From NCBI GenBank assembly GCA_016213945.1, contig JACQZF010000072.1, positions 1 to 61,811 of the forward strand: DNA of 61,811 nucleotides, written 5' to 3'. Made by a program: the position numbers and the translations under genes. Source of the stretch: Nitrospirota bacterium. Its GTDB lineage: Bacteria > Nitrospirota > Thermodesulfovibrionia > UBA6902. Of the stretch, positions 10,395 to 19,172 are shown piece after piece; position 1 is the stretch's first letter, and each line of letters begins with the position of its first letter. A model generated the notes under the pieces. The model saw nothing but the letters and a program-made list of their open reading frames with translations, was not told the origin of the DNA and searched no databases.

Positions 10395-11501
10395 ATGTCA
10401 AAGGTGTTCGTCAGGAAAGCGGAGTATGATTACAAAACCCTGAAGCCTGTATTTTTTGAGATCATGGATGCCACGGCAGGTAACATGATCCAGAAAAATA
10501 TGCGGGTTGTTATCAAACCCAATCTCCTCGCCCCTGCCTCGCCTGAAATGGCGGTTGTCACTCATCCACTGATAATAAAGGCTGCTGTTGAGTATGTGCT
10601 CGAAAAAGGAGCCAGGCCTGTCATATCCGACAGCTCTGCTGCGGCATCGTTTGAAAAGATTCTTAAAGAAGGCGGGATCAGAAACGCGCTTGAGGGGCTG
10701 AATGTCGAGTTCAGGGAATTTAAAACATCCGCAGCCGTTGACGTCGGGAAACCTTTTAACGAGATTGAGATTGCCGGGGACGCGGTGAACGCCGACTTTC
10801 TCATCAACCTGCCTAAGCTTAAAACCCATGCGCAGATGCTTCTGACACTCGGCATAAAAAATCTGTTCGGCTGCATTGTAGGCATGAAAAAACCTGAGTG
10901 GCATTTCAGGACCGGAGTTGACAGGGAGATGTTTGCAAAACTTCTTGTGAAGATATATCAGGCGGTAAGGCCGTCTGTTACGATAATGGACGGAATTCTT
11001 GCGATGCAGGGACAGGGTCCTGGCAAGGGCGGCGAGCCGAGAAATATTGGAGTGGTTTTAGGAAGCAGTGATACTGCGGCAGTTGATATTGCGGTATGTA
11101 AGATGTTTGGTATTGCGCCTGATGAATTACTGACCAACAGATTCGCAATGGAGCAAGGACTGACAACTGAAATAATTGAAATGGATGGCGACCTTCCTGA
11201 TATAAAGGACTTCAAATTCCCGGAGATAGTCACACTTGTCTTTGGGCCAAGGAAGTTTCACGGTTTCATGCGCAGACATCTTGTCCAGAGGCCTGTATGC
11301 AACGACTCCCTCTGCAGACTCTGTGGTGAATGCTGGAAATACTGTCCCGCTAAAGCGATAACGCATGATAAGAGGAAGATCGACTTTGACTATGATAAAT
11401 GCATAAGGTGCTACTGCTGTATTGAAGTATGCCCCCACGGCGCATTGAGCGCGCATGAGACGGCAACCGGAAGGATAGCGAGGAGATTGTTGAAGATCTA
11501 A
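10395..11501 (+). CDS. DUF362 protein with C-terminal 2x[4Fe-4S] ferredoxin domain
   Basis: A 368-aa cytoplasmic protein. Residues 1 to about 280 form a DUF362 domain (VVIKPNLLAPASPE, then ADFLINLPKLKTHAQ and LGIKNLFGCIVGM). The last 70 residues are a bacterial ferredoxin with CRLCGECWKYCP and CIRCYCCIEVCP, binding two [4Fe-4S] clusters. DUF362-ferredoxin proteins are common in anaerobes; a defined reaction is not established. The ATG at 10395 starts the conserved MSKVFVRKAE strand. It follows the toxin gene by about 70 nt. The substrate is unknown. Confidence 0.85.
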   Translation: MSKVFVRKAEYDYKTLKPVFFEIMDATAGNMIQKNMRVVIKPNLLAPASPEMAVVTHPLIIKAAVEYVLEKGARPVISDSSAAASFEKILKEGGIRNALEGLNVEFREFKTSAAVDVGKPFNEIEIAGDAVNADFLINLPKLKTHAQMLLTLGIKNLFGCIVGMKKPEWHFRTGVDREMFAKLLVKIYQAVRPSVTIMDGILAMQGQGPGKGGEPRNIGVVLGSSDTAAVDIAVCKMFGIAPDELLTNRFAMEQGLTTEIIEMDGDLPDIKDFKFPEIVTLVFGPRKFHGFMRRHLVQRPVCNDSLCRLCGECWKYCPAKAITHDKRKIDFDYDKCIRCYCCIEVCPHGALSAHETATGRIARRLLKI

Positions 11502-11553
11502 TCAAAAGAATTCCTCGAAACTCTGCTTTGGGGTAAATCAGATACTCCTTTGA

Positions 11554-11640
11554 CTGTCATTCCCGCAATTTGTTGAGCGGGAATCCAGAGTCTTTTCATA
11601 AAGAACTGGATTCCGGCTTAAGGACTGCCGGAATGACAGA
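11554..11640. repeat. Dispersed palindromic repeat (GTCATTCCCG...CGGAATGAC)
   Basis: CTGTCATTCCCG at the left pairs with CCGGAATGACAG at the right, and internal GCGGGAATCC and GGATTCCGGC also pair, giving a branched hairpin. It is related to the inner unit of the element at 340-507. It lies between convergent genes and could also stop transcription from both sides. Confidence 0.7.
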
Positions 11641-11659
11641 CAGAGTGTATGAATGGACA

Positions 11660-12751
11660 CTAATTAATTACCGGCTGAAGTATCCTTATGAAATTATCCA
11701 CTAAGAAAGGGTTGAAATCTTTGCCCGCGCTTTTTCCCATCATTACTAAAATAGTTTTTGCGTCAACGCTTTTTCTGTAGGGCCTGTGGGTGCGGAGGGC
11801 GTCGAAGAAATCGGAGATGGCGACAATTTGGCTGCCGATGTGTTGTCTTTTCCCTTCCAGGCAAAGTCCGGGATATCCGGAGCCGTCATATTTTAAATGA
11901 TGCTCAAATGCAATAACCGGGGCCAGCCTGGGGATATCACTCATTTTTGCGAGGTATCTCGCGCCATAAAGCGGATGCTTCTTCATCTCGGCAAATTCTT
12001 TATCATCGAGAGCGCCCGCTTTTTCGAGGATCTCCTTTGGAACAAACATCTTGCCGGTATCATGCAGTAATGCTGAGATGCCGATATCATGCAGCAGTTC
12101 GTCTTTTATGCCCAGGGATTCCGCCTGAAATATTGAAAGTACAGCGACGTTGGTTGCGTGTGTGTAAGTATATTCGCTAAAAGACTTTACCGGGCTCAGG
12201 ACTTTCAGGATATTCGCTTCTCTTTTGAAAGTTGCGATAAAGTGGAACACAACTTCTTCAAGTTCTGTTACCGGCAACTGCCTGAAAGGCGATATTGAAT
12301 GAAAGACCTTCTGCACCTTTTCGACATTATCTGAAGTGGAAAAGGGGATGCTGCCGGCATCCAGCCACGGAGCGCTCACGCTGACGTCAACAATACCTGT
12401 CTTTATATGGGGACAGGATGTTAAGCCTTTACCGGGTTCTGAAAGATCGATGATAATCTGTTTGACCTCTGAAAGGGTCACTCCCTTTAAAAAATCGATA
12501 CGTGTGATGCCTTTTCTCTTAAGACGCTTTACAAGATTAGCATTATGTATACCGGCGTCCCGGACCGGCGTCTTGTTTATTACCAGGTTGTTTTCGATTA
12601 TCATTATTTCAAAACTTTCATCAAGCAATCCATTGAGAGCTGAAAAGGCATTCTTCGCCAGCTCGTCAAAGGCCTCATGCTCCTTTGTATAAAGCGAGCA
12701 GTTTGATACGGCGATCATAAATGTTGTGATGAAATTTTTTAACGTTGCCAT
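11660..12751 (-). CDS. HD-GYP domain phosphodiesterase-like protein
   Basis: A 363-aa protein. Residues 1 to about 130 are a domain shared with the upstream neighbour (see its entry). The C-terminal half is an HD-GYP domain: ALLHDTGKMFVP carries the HD pair, then KHPLYGARYL, then FEHHLKYDGSGYPG with the GYP signature, and QIVAISDFFDALRTHRPYR. HD-GYP proteins hydrolyse the second messenger cyclic di-GMP (or related cyclic dinucleotides) using a metal centre. HHLKYDGSGYP replaces the usual HHE, so one metal ligand may be altered. It starts 8 nt after the HEAT-repeat gene, so the two are one operon. It may control motility, pili or biofilm. Confidence 0.85.
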   Translation of the reverse strand: MATLKNFITTFMIAVSNCSLYTKEHEAFDELAKNAFSALNGLLDESFEIMIIENNLVINKTPVRDAGIHNANLVKRLKRKGITRIDFLKGVTLSEVKQIIIDLSEPGKGLTSCPHIKTGIVDVSVSAPWLDAGSIPFSTSDNVEKVQKVFHSISPFRQLPVTELEEVVFHFIATFKREANILKVLSPVKSFSEYTYTHATNVAVLSIFQAESLGIKDELLHDIGISALLHDTGKMFVPKEILEKAGALDDKEFAEMKKHPLYGARYLAKMSDIPRLAPVIAFEHHLKYDGSGYPGLCLEGKRQHIGSQIVAISDFFDALRTHRPYRKSVDAKTILVMMGKSAGKDFNPFLVDNFIRILQPVIN

Positions 12752-12759
12752 TTGTTACT

Positions 12760-14811
12760 TCACTCCCTTTGCAGGTCCCCCGGATAATTTTTCAGTGCGC
12801 TTTTTATTTCTGCTTTCAATCTGTCGAGAGCGCTTTTGAAAAAAAGAGACTTTTCATCAAGAATGTTTCTGAGTGTATCCAGCGCGGCCGGGTCTCCTAT
12901 TTGTCCGAGCGCCCGCGCAAAAGGGATCTTTTCTTCGAAGTCCGCCCCCAGCAGCGCTCTTTTCTTCAGCATTTTGATCAGGTCAGGAACAACTTCTTTT
13001 ACTTTGAAGGCCCCTGCAAGATCAAGGGCTTTCTTAATGAGCTCTTTGGATTCTGAGTTGAGATAGTTTCTGAGCGACGTAATGCCGTACTCATCCCTTG
13101 CCTTCAACAGGCATTTTATCGCCTCAAAGCTTACTTTTGGATTTTCATGATTGCAGTAAGGCTTTGCCTGTTTAAGCGCCTCTTCATTGCCGCATTCAAG
13201 CAAAATAAAGAGCAGGTTTCTCGTTACGAACCACCTTTTGTCGCCAAGACGTTTTACGGCTTCATCCGCAGATTTATAGCCGAAATGAGTTATTACGCTT
13301 AGAATAAATTTTCTCGTTGCCGGAGACTCTTCAACAAAAAGCGCATCCATCAAAGGGGGAAGTATTTTTTCGTCGTAATAATCACAAAGCAGCATTGCGT
13401 CATCCCTCATCTGCCGGCCCATGACCCTTAGCGAATCGACCAGCGATAAGATAAACTGGGGAGAATTATAGTATTGGACTGCAACAGGGGACAGCCTGTT
13501 ATCAGCGTTTGATTCCAATGTTCTGATTGTCTTCAGCGCCTGACCGTACTGGCCGGTGTTTATGAACTGGACCATCTGCTCCTGCAGGATACCGGCAAAC
13601 AAGTTGTAATCTTCCTGGTCAATAATATCCGTAATGCCGGATGAAAGCAGCTCCAGTAGTATCCGGTTAAAATTCTTTTCGATGTGCTCATCGCTCCATT
13701 CCTTTGCGAACGCCTTTGTCAGCCCGGTAGCAGCTTTTTGTGAATCGGCTTTCAGAATACGCTGAATTTCAGCCTGATATGAATCCGTTACAAATTCGCT
13801 GAAATTGGCTTTTTCAAAGAGAGCGACAATTTCAGGAGATAAAAATATGTCATCCTCAATCAGCCCGCCGCCATAAAAAGGTTTTTGCTGATATACCGAA
13901 AACTTGTCGAGCAGATTTTTAAGCGCCTCCGGGATACTCCCCGAATACTCATTAATTATGTTGAACAGCTCCATGAAATCGTCTGCAGACAGATCCCTGA
14001 GAGATTTCTCAATAGCGGGTAAATCCCGCGATATGGCTTTGACCGTGGAAGACAGGAACTGCCGCTTTAATACGGGGTTGAGGTGATTAATAAAGCCCAG
14101 AAATTTCGCAAGCTTTTTCCCGGAAAACGCCCTTTCCGAAGACTTCCTGATGTAAGACGTGATTATCCGGTCGTAGCTGTCCTCCCTGATTTTATGCGGG
14201 ACGGCGTTGTTTATCAGTTCAGCGAATTGTTCCGGTGGCATATTAAACAGAACATCATATGCGTCCTCCGTGTTTAAACTTCCATCGAGAAGACCGTATA
14301 CATATTTTTCCAGAAGCGATGCTCCTGTGTCAGCCTGCCCGGATGTCCCTGCCGTCATATTGAACGCGGAATAATCTATAAAACCGATTCTGATATGCAC
14401 CAGGTTATATTCTGTCAGAAGCTCCTGCATATCTCCCGTAAATTCGTCGGGAATATTTTTCAGCAGGAAACTGTGAAGCGAGTAAAGCTCTTCTTTTGTT
14501 AACCCCTGAACAAATGTAACAGAAGCGATGTTCATTCTGCCGAGGCAAGCGGCAAAATCCTTGTAGACCGGATTTTGACTGTCAAGTTGCTGCATATCAA
14601 TAATCAGGGAGTCTTTTGCTGTTGCAAGCGTAATTTCCTGCCTCAACTCAAAAAGCTGCTGTAAATCGTCAAATGCCTTGTTGAGAGATGTATCTACTAT
14701 GGGGTGGTTACGGGGATAAATGGATACGTTGTGACGGGAGATGTTTAATTCAATGATGGCTTCACTGAGCAGCCTTGTATCCAGCGGCACATTCTCTTTT
14801 AAGTCAAACAC
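12760..14811 (-). CDS. HEAT-repeat protein paired with HD-GYP protein
   Basis: About 683 aa. The N-terminal 130 residues resemble those of the downstream HD-GYP protein: a Tyr/His-containing helix (SIYPRNHPIVD against SLYTKEHEAFD), then strands with an LIID or LVIN core, then FVQGLTKEELYSLHSFL against FLKGVTLSEVKQIIIDL. The middle is alpha-helical. The last 200 residues are HEAT repeats with RWFVTRNLLFILLECGNEEA, NPKVSFEAIKCLL and KIPFARALGQIGDPAALD. HEAT repeats are protein-binding scaffolds. The start is placed at GTG 14811 because AAGGGAG lies 5 nt upstream; a TTG at 14832 lacks a site. It probably works with the HD-GYP protein in a signalling complex; the exact role is unknown. Confidence 0.75.
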   Translation of the reverse strand: MFDLKENVPLDTRLLSEAIIELNISRHNVSIYPRNHPIVDTSLNKAFDDLQQLFELRQEITLATAKDSLIIDMQQLDSQNPVYKDFAACLGRMNIASVTFVQGLTKEELYSLHSFLLKNIPDEFTGDMQELLTEYNLVHIRIGFIDYSAFNMTAGTSGQADTGASLLEKYVYGLLDGSLNTEDAYDVLFNMPPEQFAELINNAVPHKIREDSYDRIITSYIRKSSERAFSGKKLAKFLGFINHLNPVLKRQFLSSTVKAISRDLPAIEKSLRDLSADDFMELFNIINEYSGSIPEALKNLLDKFSVYQQKPFYGGGLIEDDIFLSPEIVALFEKANFSEFVTDSYQAEIQRILKADSQKAATGLTKAFAKEWSDEHIEKNFNRILLELLSSGITDIIDQEDYNLFAGILQEQMVQFINTGQYGQALKTIRTLESNADNRLSPVAVQYYNSPQFILSLVDSLRVMGRQMRDDAMLLCDYYDEKILPPLMDALFVEESPATRKFILSVITHFGYKSADEAVKRLGDKRWFVTRNLLFILLECGNEEALKQAKPYCNHENPKVSFEAIKCLLKARDEYGITSLRNYLNSESKELIKKALDLAGAFKVKEVVPDLIKMLKKRALLGADFEEKIPFARALGQIGDPAALDTLRNILDEKSLFFKSALDRLKAEIKSALKNYPGDLQRE

Positions 14812-15080
14812 TATTTCTCCCTTGATAACCAAAAATCGGTTAACAGCTAACAGCCCATTGTGTCAGTTAAGACCATATTGTTAATAACAATGATCTTTTC
14901 GTAATAAATCAAGGATTTCTTGAGTCCGATGATAAAGACGGCATCTCCTGATCATGATATTTCTATTTTAGTTATTTAGGACATTATCATTTTGGCGTTA
15001 CCCTGTAATCCGAATCACTGTAAATAGGGTCTAAACAGCCGATAATAATTCATCCGGAAATTAAAGGAGGCATGAACGGT

Positions 15081-15419
15081 ATGGATGATTTTCATGATCA
15101 AGGGGCAATGTACAGCACGTTTGGAATGTTTAAGGAAGCGATAAAAGCTTACAAGGTCGCCATTACCATGAGGCCTGATGATGCGTGCGCATACTGTAAT
15201 CTTGGCAATGCTTATTACAAGTTGGGAATGCTTAAGCAGGCAAGAGATTATATCAAGGCGGCTGTAAAGATAGAGCCGAATTATAAAGACGCCCATTACA
15301 ACCTTGCCCTGGTCTATCTGGAATTAAACGACAGGGACTCCGCAAGGGAACAATATAAGATATTAAAAACGCTTGCACCACAGGACGCTACGAAGATATT
15401 TAAACTGATAAGCAAGTAG
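15081..15419 (+). CDS. Small TPR-repeat protein
   Basis: A 112-aa protein of about three tetratricopeptide repeats: one around FGMFKEAIKAYKVAITMRPD, the next around AYCNLGNAYYKLGMLKQARD and the third around AHYNLALVYLELNDRDSARE. TPR repeats bind partner proteins; no catalytic part is present. The AAAGGAGG site ends at 15070, so the ATG at 15081 is better spaced (10 nt) than the in-frame ATG at 15072 (1 nt). It stands alone, facing away from the HEAT/HD-GYP operon. The partner is unknown. Confidence 0.75.
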   Translation: MDDFHDQGAMYSTFGMFKEAIKAYKVAITMRPDDACAYCNLGNAYYKLGMLKQARDYIKAAVKIEPNYKDAHYNLALVYLELNDRDSAREQYKILKTLAPQDATKIFKLISK

Positions 15420-15478
15420 ATAGGGGAATCCTTTTCCGGCAAAGGAATAACCTTGCCGAAGCATCAGGACAGGGTAAT

Positions 15479-15555
15479 TGGTGGCGGTGGCTGGACTCGA
15501 ACCAGCGACACTACGGATATGAGCCGTATGCTCTAACCGACTGAGCTACACCGCC
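15479..15555 (-). tRNA. tRNA-Met (CAT)
   Basis: The complementary strand folds as a full cloverleaf: acceptor GGCGGTG with CACCGCC, D-arm TAGCTCAG..., anticodon loop CTCATAT, T-arm GGTTCGAGTCC, discriminator A and an encoded CCA end (15479-15481). Anticodon CAT. A start with G-C at position 1-72 favours the elongator tRNA, but tRNA-Ile2 (modified CAT) cannot be excluded. Confidence 0.92.
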
Positions 15556-15706
15556 GAAGAACAGGGCGCAGATTTGCAGGATTTACATGATCTGTATAAA
15601 AGTTGACTTACGAATCAATCAGTTTCTGCGCTTACCCGCGAACAATTGCAGTTAATAATAGAGTTTCAAAATTAACAGAATTCCGCTTTCAATGTCAACA
15701 GCCTCA

Positions 15707-15745
15707 AAAGAGTGAAGAGTTATGTGAGTGAAGAGTTATGAGTTT
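15707..15745. repeat. Short direct repeat before radA
   Basis: GTGAAGAGTTATG occurs twice in tandem. It looks like one of the degenerate short tandem arrays scattered through this window. Confidence 0.5.
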
Positions 15746-15786
15746 TAAGGCGACATTTTAAATGTTAAAGTTTGGTAAAATACCCC

Positions 15787-17127
15787 ATGTCAAAAACCAA
15801 AATCCTCTATCAATGCCAGAGCTGCGGGTATGCAACTCCCAAGTGGCTCGGGAAGTGTCCTGACTGCGGGGAGTGGAACAGCTTTGTAGAGGAGGCGCGC
15901 GTCGCAAAAATCAAAGGCCAGAAGACCGCCCAGCCGGTTGTGCTCTCGGAAATTGCGCCTTCCTCAGACAGCAGGTTCTCCACCGGGATCAAAGAATTAG
16001 ACAGGACCCTCGGCGGCGGGGTGGTGCTCGGTTCAGTCGTCCTTGTAGGCGGAGACCCCGGGATCGGGAAATCCACGCTCATCCTTCAATCGCTTAACGG
16101 GCTTACAAAGCTCGGCAAGGTGCTCTACGTCTCAGGCGAGGAATCGCCGGAGCAGGTAAAATTAAGGGCCGAGAGATTACAGATCGCATCCGATAAGATC
16201 ATCCTCCTTCCCGAAACATCCCTTGAAGGCATAATCTCCGTTGCTCAGGACATCAATCCGCAGGTGATCGTGATCGATTCGATCCAGACGATCTTTTCCC
16301 TTGAGCTAACCTCAGCGCCGGGCTCGGTCAGCCAGATAAGGGAATGCGCGACAAAGCTGATGTTCCTTGCAAAGAAACATGCTGTGCCACTCTTCATCAT
16401 AGGGCACGTCACAAAGGAAGGCGCGATAGCGGGGCCAAAGGTGCTGGAGCATATTGTGGACACAGTGCTGTATTTCGAGGGCGACAGGGGCAGCCCGTTC
16501 AGGATCATCAGGGCCGTGAAAAACAGGTTCGGCCCTGCCAATGAGATAGGCGTATTTGAGATGCAGGAATCAGGTTTGAAAGAAGTCGACAACCCTTCGC
16601 AGCTTTTTCTCTCGGAGAGGCCGCTGGATGTCTCAGGCTCAGTGGTTACCGTCAGCATGGAGGGCACGAGGCCTTTGCTTGTGGAGATCCAGGCGCTTGT
16701 CACCGCGTCGAACTTCGGAGTTCCGCGAAGGACGGCCCTCGGCGTTGACTACAACAGGATCAATCTCCTTATCGCTGTTCTCGATAAGCGTATCGGGATG
16801 CAGCTTGGCGGGATGGACATATTTGTAAATGTTGTGGGCGGGCTGAAGATTGACGAGCCTGCCATTGACCTGGGGATCATCGCGGCAATAGCCTCATCGT
16901 TTAAAAACACTGTCATAGCGCACGGGACATTTACATTCGGAGAAATTGGATTGTCTGGTGAAGTCAGGGCCATCGGCCAAGCTGAGACGAGGATAAAAGA
17001 GGCAGCGAAATTAGGTTTTAAAAAAGGCATCGTGCCTGCAAGCAATGCGCAGAAATTGGACGGGCATGATGTTGAAATAATCGGAGTAAAGAATGTCGAA
17101 GAAGCCATTGAAATACTGTTTTATTAA
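15787..17127 (+). CDS. radA: DNA repair protein RadA
   Basis: A 446-aa RadA (Sms). It has an N-terminal C4 zinc finger (CQSCGYATPKWLGKCPDCG), a RecA-like ATPase with Walker A GGDPGIGKSTL near residue 92, the RadA-specific KNRFG motif (VKNRFGPANEIG) and a C-terminal Lon-like domain. RadA is a hexameric helicase that extends branch migration in homologous recombination. The ATG at 15787 begins the zinc-finger region; the frame is open 15 nt further upstream. Its 3' end overlaps the next gene by 35 nt. Confidence 0.95.
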   Translation: MSKTKILYQCQSCGYATPKWLGKCPDCGEWNSFVEEARVAKIKGQKTAQPVVLSEIAPSSDSRFSTGIKELDRTLGGGVVLGSVVLVGGDPGIGKSTLILQSLNGLTKLGKVLYVSGEESPEQVKLRAERLQIASDKIILLPETSLEGIISVAQDINPQVIVIDSIQTIFSLELTSAPGSVSQIRECATKLMFLAKKHAVPLFIIGHVTKEGAIAGPKVLEHIVDTVLYFEGDRGSPFRIIRAVKNRFGPANEIGVFEMQESGLKEVDNPSQLFLSERPLDVSGSVVTVSMEGTRPLLVEIQALVTASNFGVPRRTALGVDYNRINLLIAVLDKRIGMQLGGMDIFVNVVGGLKIDEPAIDLGIIAAIASSFKNTVIAHGTFTFGEIGLSGEVRAIGQAETRIKEAAKLGFKKGIVPASNAQKLDGHDVEIIGVKNVEEAIEILFY

Positions 17128-17854
17128 GTGGGAAGTGGGAAGTGGGAAGTGGGAATTTAAAAAAGTATCGCTTCTTCGCAAGTTGCTCTTTACTTCTTAC
17201 TTCTTACTTCTTATTTCTTACTTCTCCGTGGGCTGCGCCCCCAAAGTCGCCCCGCCGCCGCAATACATCAAAGAAGAACTGTCTCTTGATGAAGCCATTA
17301 AAAAAGCAGGCAGTGACATTGAGGTCCTGAAGGCGATCGCGGACATCAGGATCGAGAAAAATAATGAGCTGTACGATTTCATCAACGCCTCAGTGCTTAT
17401 AAGAAAACCCGACTGGGTACACATGCGGATATATAAATTCGGAATGCTCGTCAGGGATTTCATGATCAAGGACGGGGAACTGTATTCCCTTGTCGGAAAC
17501 ACCGACATTAAACTCAGAAGTGTCGCAAATGAATTTCTCCGCTCGATCTTCTGGTGGGAGGATTTAAACGGCGGTTCCATGCGCAGGGAGGGAGAGGAAT
17601 ATATCATCAGGGCGGAAAATAAAGAGATCCATCTTGACAGCGCAACTCTCCTGCCTTTAAAGCAGGACATCATGCTGCCGGACAAGGCCATTCACATTAA
17701 ATACAGTGAACCCGTAAATAACGAAGGCTTCTGGTATCCGTCACAACTGGAAATTTTAATGGGCGATTTCAGATTTGACGTAACGCTCGTAAAGCTCATC
17801 AAAAACCCGCATCTTGGGGAAAATGATTTCAGGACGCCGTTAGGAGATAAATAA
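17093..17854 (+). CDS. Putative outer-membrane lipoprotein (LolB/DUF4292-like)
   Basis: About 253 aa. A hydrophobic signal stretch (LLFTSYFLLLISYFSVG) is followed by Cys, as in a lipoprotein, although Ser rather than Leu at -3 makes the lipobox weak. The mature part has a LolB-like pattern: DIEVLKAIADIRIEKNNELYDF, then WVHMRIYKFGMLVRDFMIKD and KQDIMLPDKAIHIKYSEP. Such proteins bind lipids or lipoproteins at the outer membrane. The start is uncertain: ATG 17093 lies inside radA, and GTG 17135 or TTG 17195 are alternatives. The signal peptide is encoded by short tandem repeats (17126-17224), which is very unusual. Confidence 0.65.
   Translation: MSKKPLKYCFIKWEVGSGKWEFKKVSLLRKLLFTSYFLLLISYFSVGCAPKVAPPPQYIKEELSLDEAIKKAGSDIEVLKAIADIRIEKNNELYDFINASVLIRKPDWVHMRIYKFGMLVRDFMIKDGELYSLVGNTDIKLRSVANEFLRSIFWWEDLNGGSMRREGEEYIIRAENKEIHLDSATLLPLKQDIMLPDKAIHIKYSEPVNNEGFWYPSQLEILMGDFRFDVTLVKLIKNPHLGENDFRTPLGDK
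17126..17224. repeat. Heptamer arrays encoding a signal peptide
   Basis: AAGTGGG repeats (17126-17155) are followed by TTACTTC repeats (about 17190-17224). In RNA the arms GAAGUGGG and CUUACUUC can pair fully if G-U pairs are allowed. Three TTACTTC units translate to the hydrophobic heptapeptide LLLTSYF in every frame order, and here they supply the membrane core of the lipoprotein signal. Confidence 0.75.
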
Positions 17855-17897
17855 CCACAGAGAACACGGAGGCACGGAGAGAGAAGCCTCTGTGGTT
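17853..17897. repeat. Hairpin repeat between lipoprotein and EndoQ genes
   Basis: AACCACAGAG pairs with CCTCTGTGGTT around the CACGGAGGCACGGAG core. It is the same family as 4607-4700, shortened. It has no T tract, so it is not an obvious terminator. Confidence 0.65.
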
Positions 17898-17925
17898 AAA
17901 TTTAAATTAAAGGGATAAAAATACT

Positions 17926-19170
17926 ATGCGATTTATTGCCGACCTGCACATTCACTCAAAATACTCACGCGCCACCAGCAAAGATATGTCTCCTGAGAGC
18001 ATCTGGAGGTGGGCGCAGCTCAAGGGAATTACGGTGATCGGCACCGGCGATTTCACTCATCCGAAATGGTCCATGGAACTGAACGAGAAACTCGAACCTG
18101 CCGGCAACGGACTGTTCAGGCTGAAAAAGGAATTTCAGTCCGGTGACATCTACGGTTCCTGCAGGGCGGAGGTATTTTTTCTTCTCTCCGCTGAGATAAG
18201 CTGCATCTACAGCAAGAACGGAAAGACGAGAAAGGTACACTCATTAATTTTTGTCCCTGATTTCGCTGACACAGCAAAGATCAGCCTGGCGCTTTCAAAG
18301 ATCGGCAACATCAACTCAGACGGAAGGCCGATACTCGGACTTGACGCAAAGGAGCTTTTGAAGATAGTAATTGATAACGCGCCTGAAGCGATGTTTGTTC
18401 CGGCGCACGCCTGGACACCGCACTTCTCGGTCTTCGGCGCTGTATCGGGTTTTGATTCAATGGAGGAATGCTTTGAAGAACTGACTCCTCATATCCACGC
18501 GATCGAGACAGGGCTCTCATCAGACCCGGCCATGAACTGGAGGCTTTCGGCGCTCGACAGGCTGACGCTCATCTCCAATTCCGACGCCCATTCACCTGCC
18601 AAGATAGGGCGCGAGGCAAATATCTTTGACACGGAGATCTCATACAAGAAAATGATGAATGCGCTGAAAACGAGAAAGGGCTTTCTTGGCACAATAGAAT
18701 TTTTCCCTGAAGAAGGGAAGTACCATCATGACGGCCACAGGCAGTGTGAGGTGGGCCTTTCTCCAAAAGAAACGGTGAAGCATAACTATCTCTGCCCGGT
18801 CTGCGGCAAGAAAGTGACTGTCGGCGTTGTGCACCGGGTTGAAAAACTTGCGGACCGTGAAGAAGGATTTAAGCCAAAGGGCGCGCCGGCCTTTCATTCA
18901 ATAATTCCGCTTCCTGAGATAATTGCGGAGACTTTAAAAGTTGGGGCCAACAGTAAGGCAGTTGATAAGCAATATCAGAAGCTGCTTCAGTCCCTCGGCA
19001 ATGAATTCAAAATCCTGATGGATGTTCCTCTCAATGATATTGAGAAGGCAGGTTCACCGCTTTTGCGTGAGGCAATCTCCAGAGTGCGTAAAGGCAATGT
19101 CCACATCGCGCCCGGCTATGACGGCGAATACGGGAAGGTGAAAATCTTCGAGACAGCGGAAAGGAAATAA
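17926..19170 (+). CDS. Endonuclease Q-like PHP-domain protein
   Basis: A 414-aa protein with an N-terminal PHP domain (IADLHIHSKYS with metal-binding His residues, GTGDFTHPKW, AHAWTPHFSVFGAVSGFDS and the late SNSDAHSP). After it comes a zinc-ribbon region with Cys in QCEVG and LCPVCG, then a helical C-terminus (LPEIIAETLKVG). This order matches endonuclease Q, which nicks DNA 5' of deaminated bases such as uracil and hypoxanthine. EndoQ is known mainly from archaea and some bacteria. The start follows AAAGGGAT. It is joined to the downstream TerB gene by a 2-nt gap. Confidence in the family is high; activity is inferred. Confidence 0.82.
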   Translation: MRFIADLHIHSKYSRATSKDMSPESIWRWAQLKGITVIGTGDFTHPKWSMELNEKLEPAGNGLFRLKKEFQSGDIYGSCRAEVFFLLSAEISCIYSKNGKTRKVHSLIFVPDFADTAKISLALSKIGNINSDGRPILGLDAKELLKIVIDNAPEAMFVPAHAWTPHFSVFGAVSGFDSMEECFEELTPHIHAIETGLSSDPAMNWRLSALDRLTLISNSDAHSPAKIGREANIFDTEISYKKMMNALKTRKGFLGTIEFFPEEGKYHHDGHRQCEVGLSPKETVKHNYLCPVCGKKVTVGVVHRVEKLADREEGFKPKGAPAFHSIIPLPEIIAETLKVGANSKAVDKQYQKLLQSLGNEFKILMDVPLNDIEKAGSPLLREAISRVRKGNVHIAPGYDGEYGKVKIFETAERK

Positions 19171-19172
19171 TC

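Noticed and set aside
15072-15080. ATG 15072 as the start of the TPR gene
   Set aside because: Only 1 nt separates it from the AGGAGG site; ATG 15081 is much better placed.
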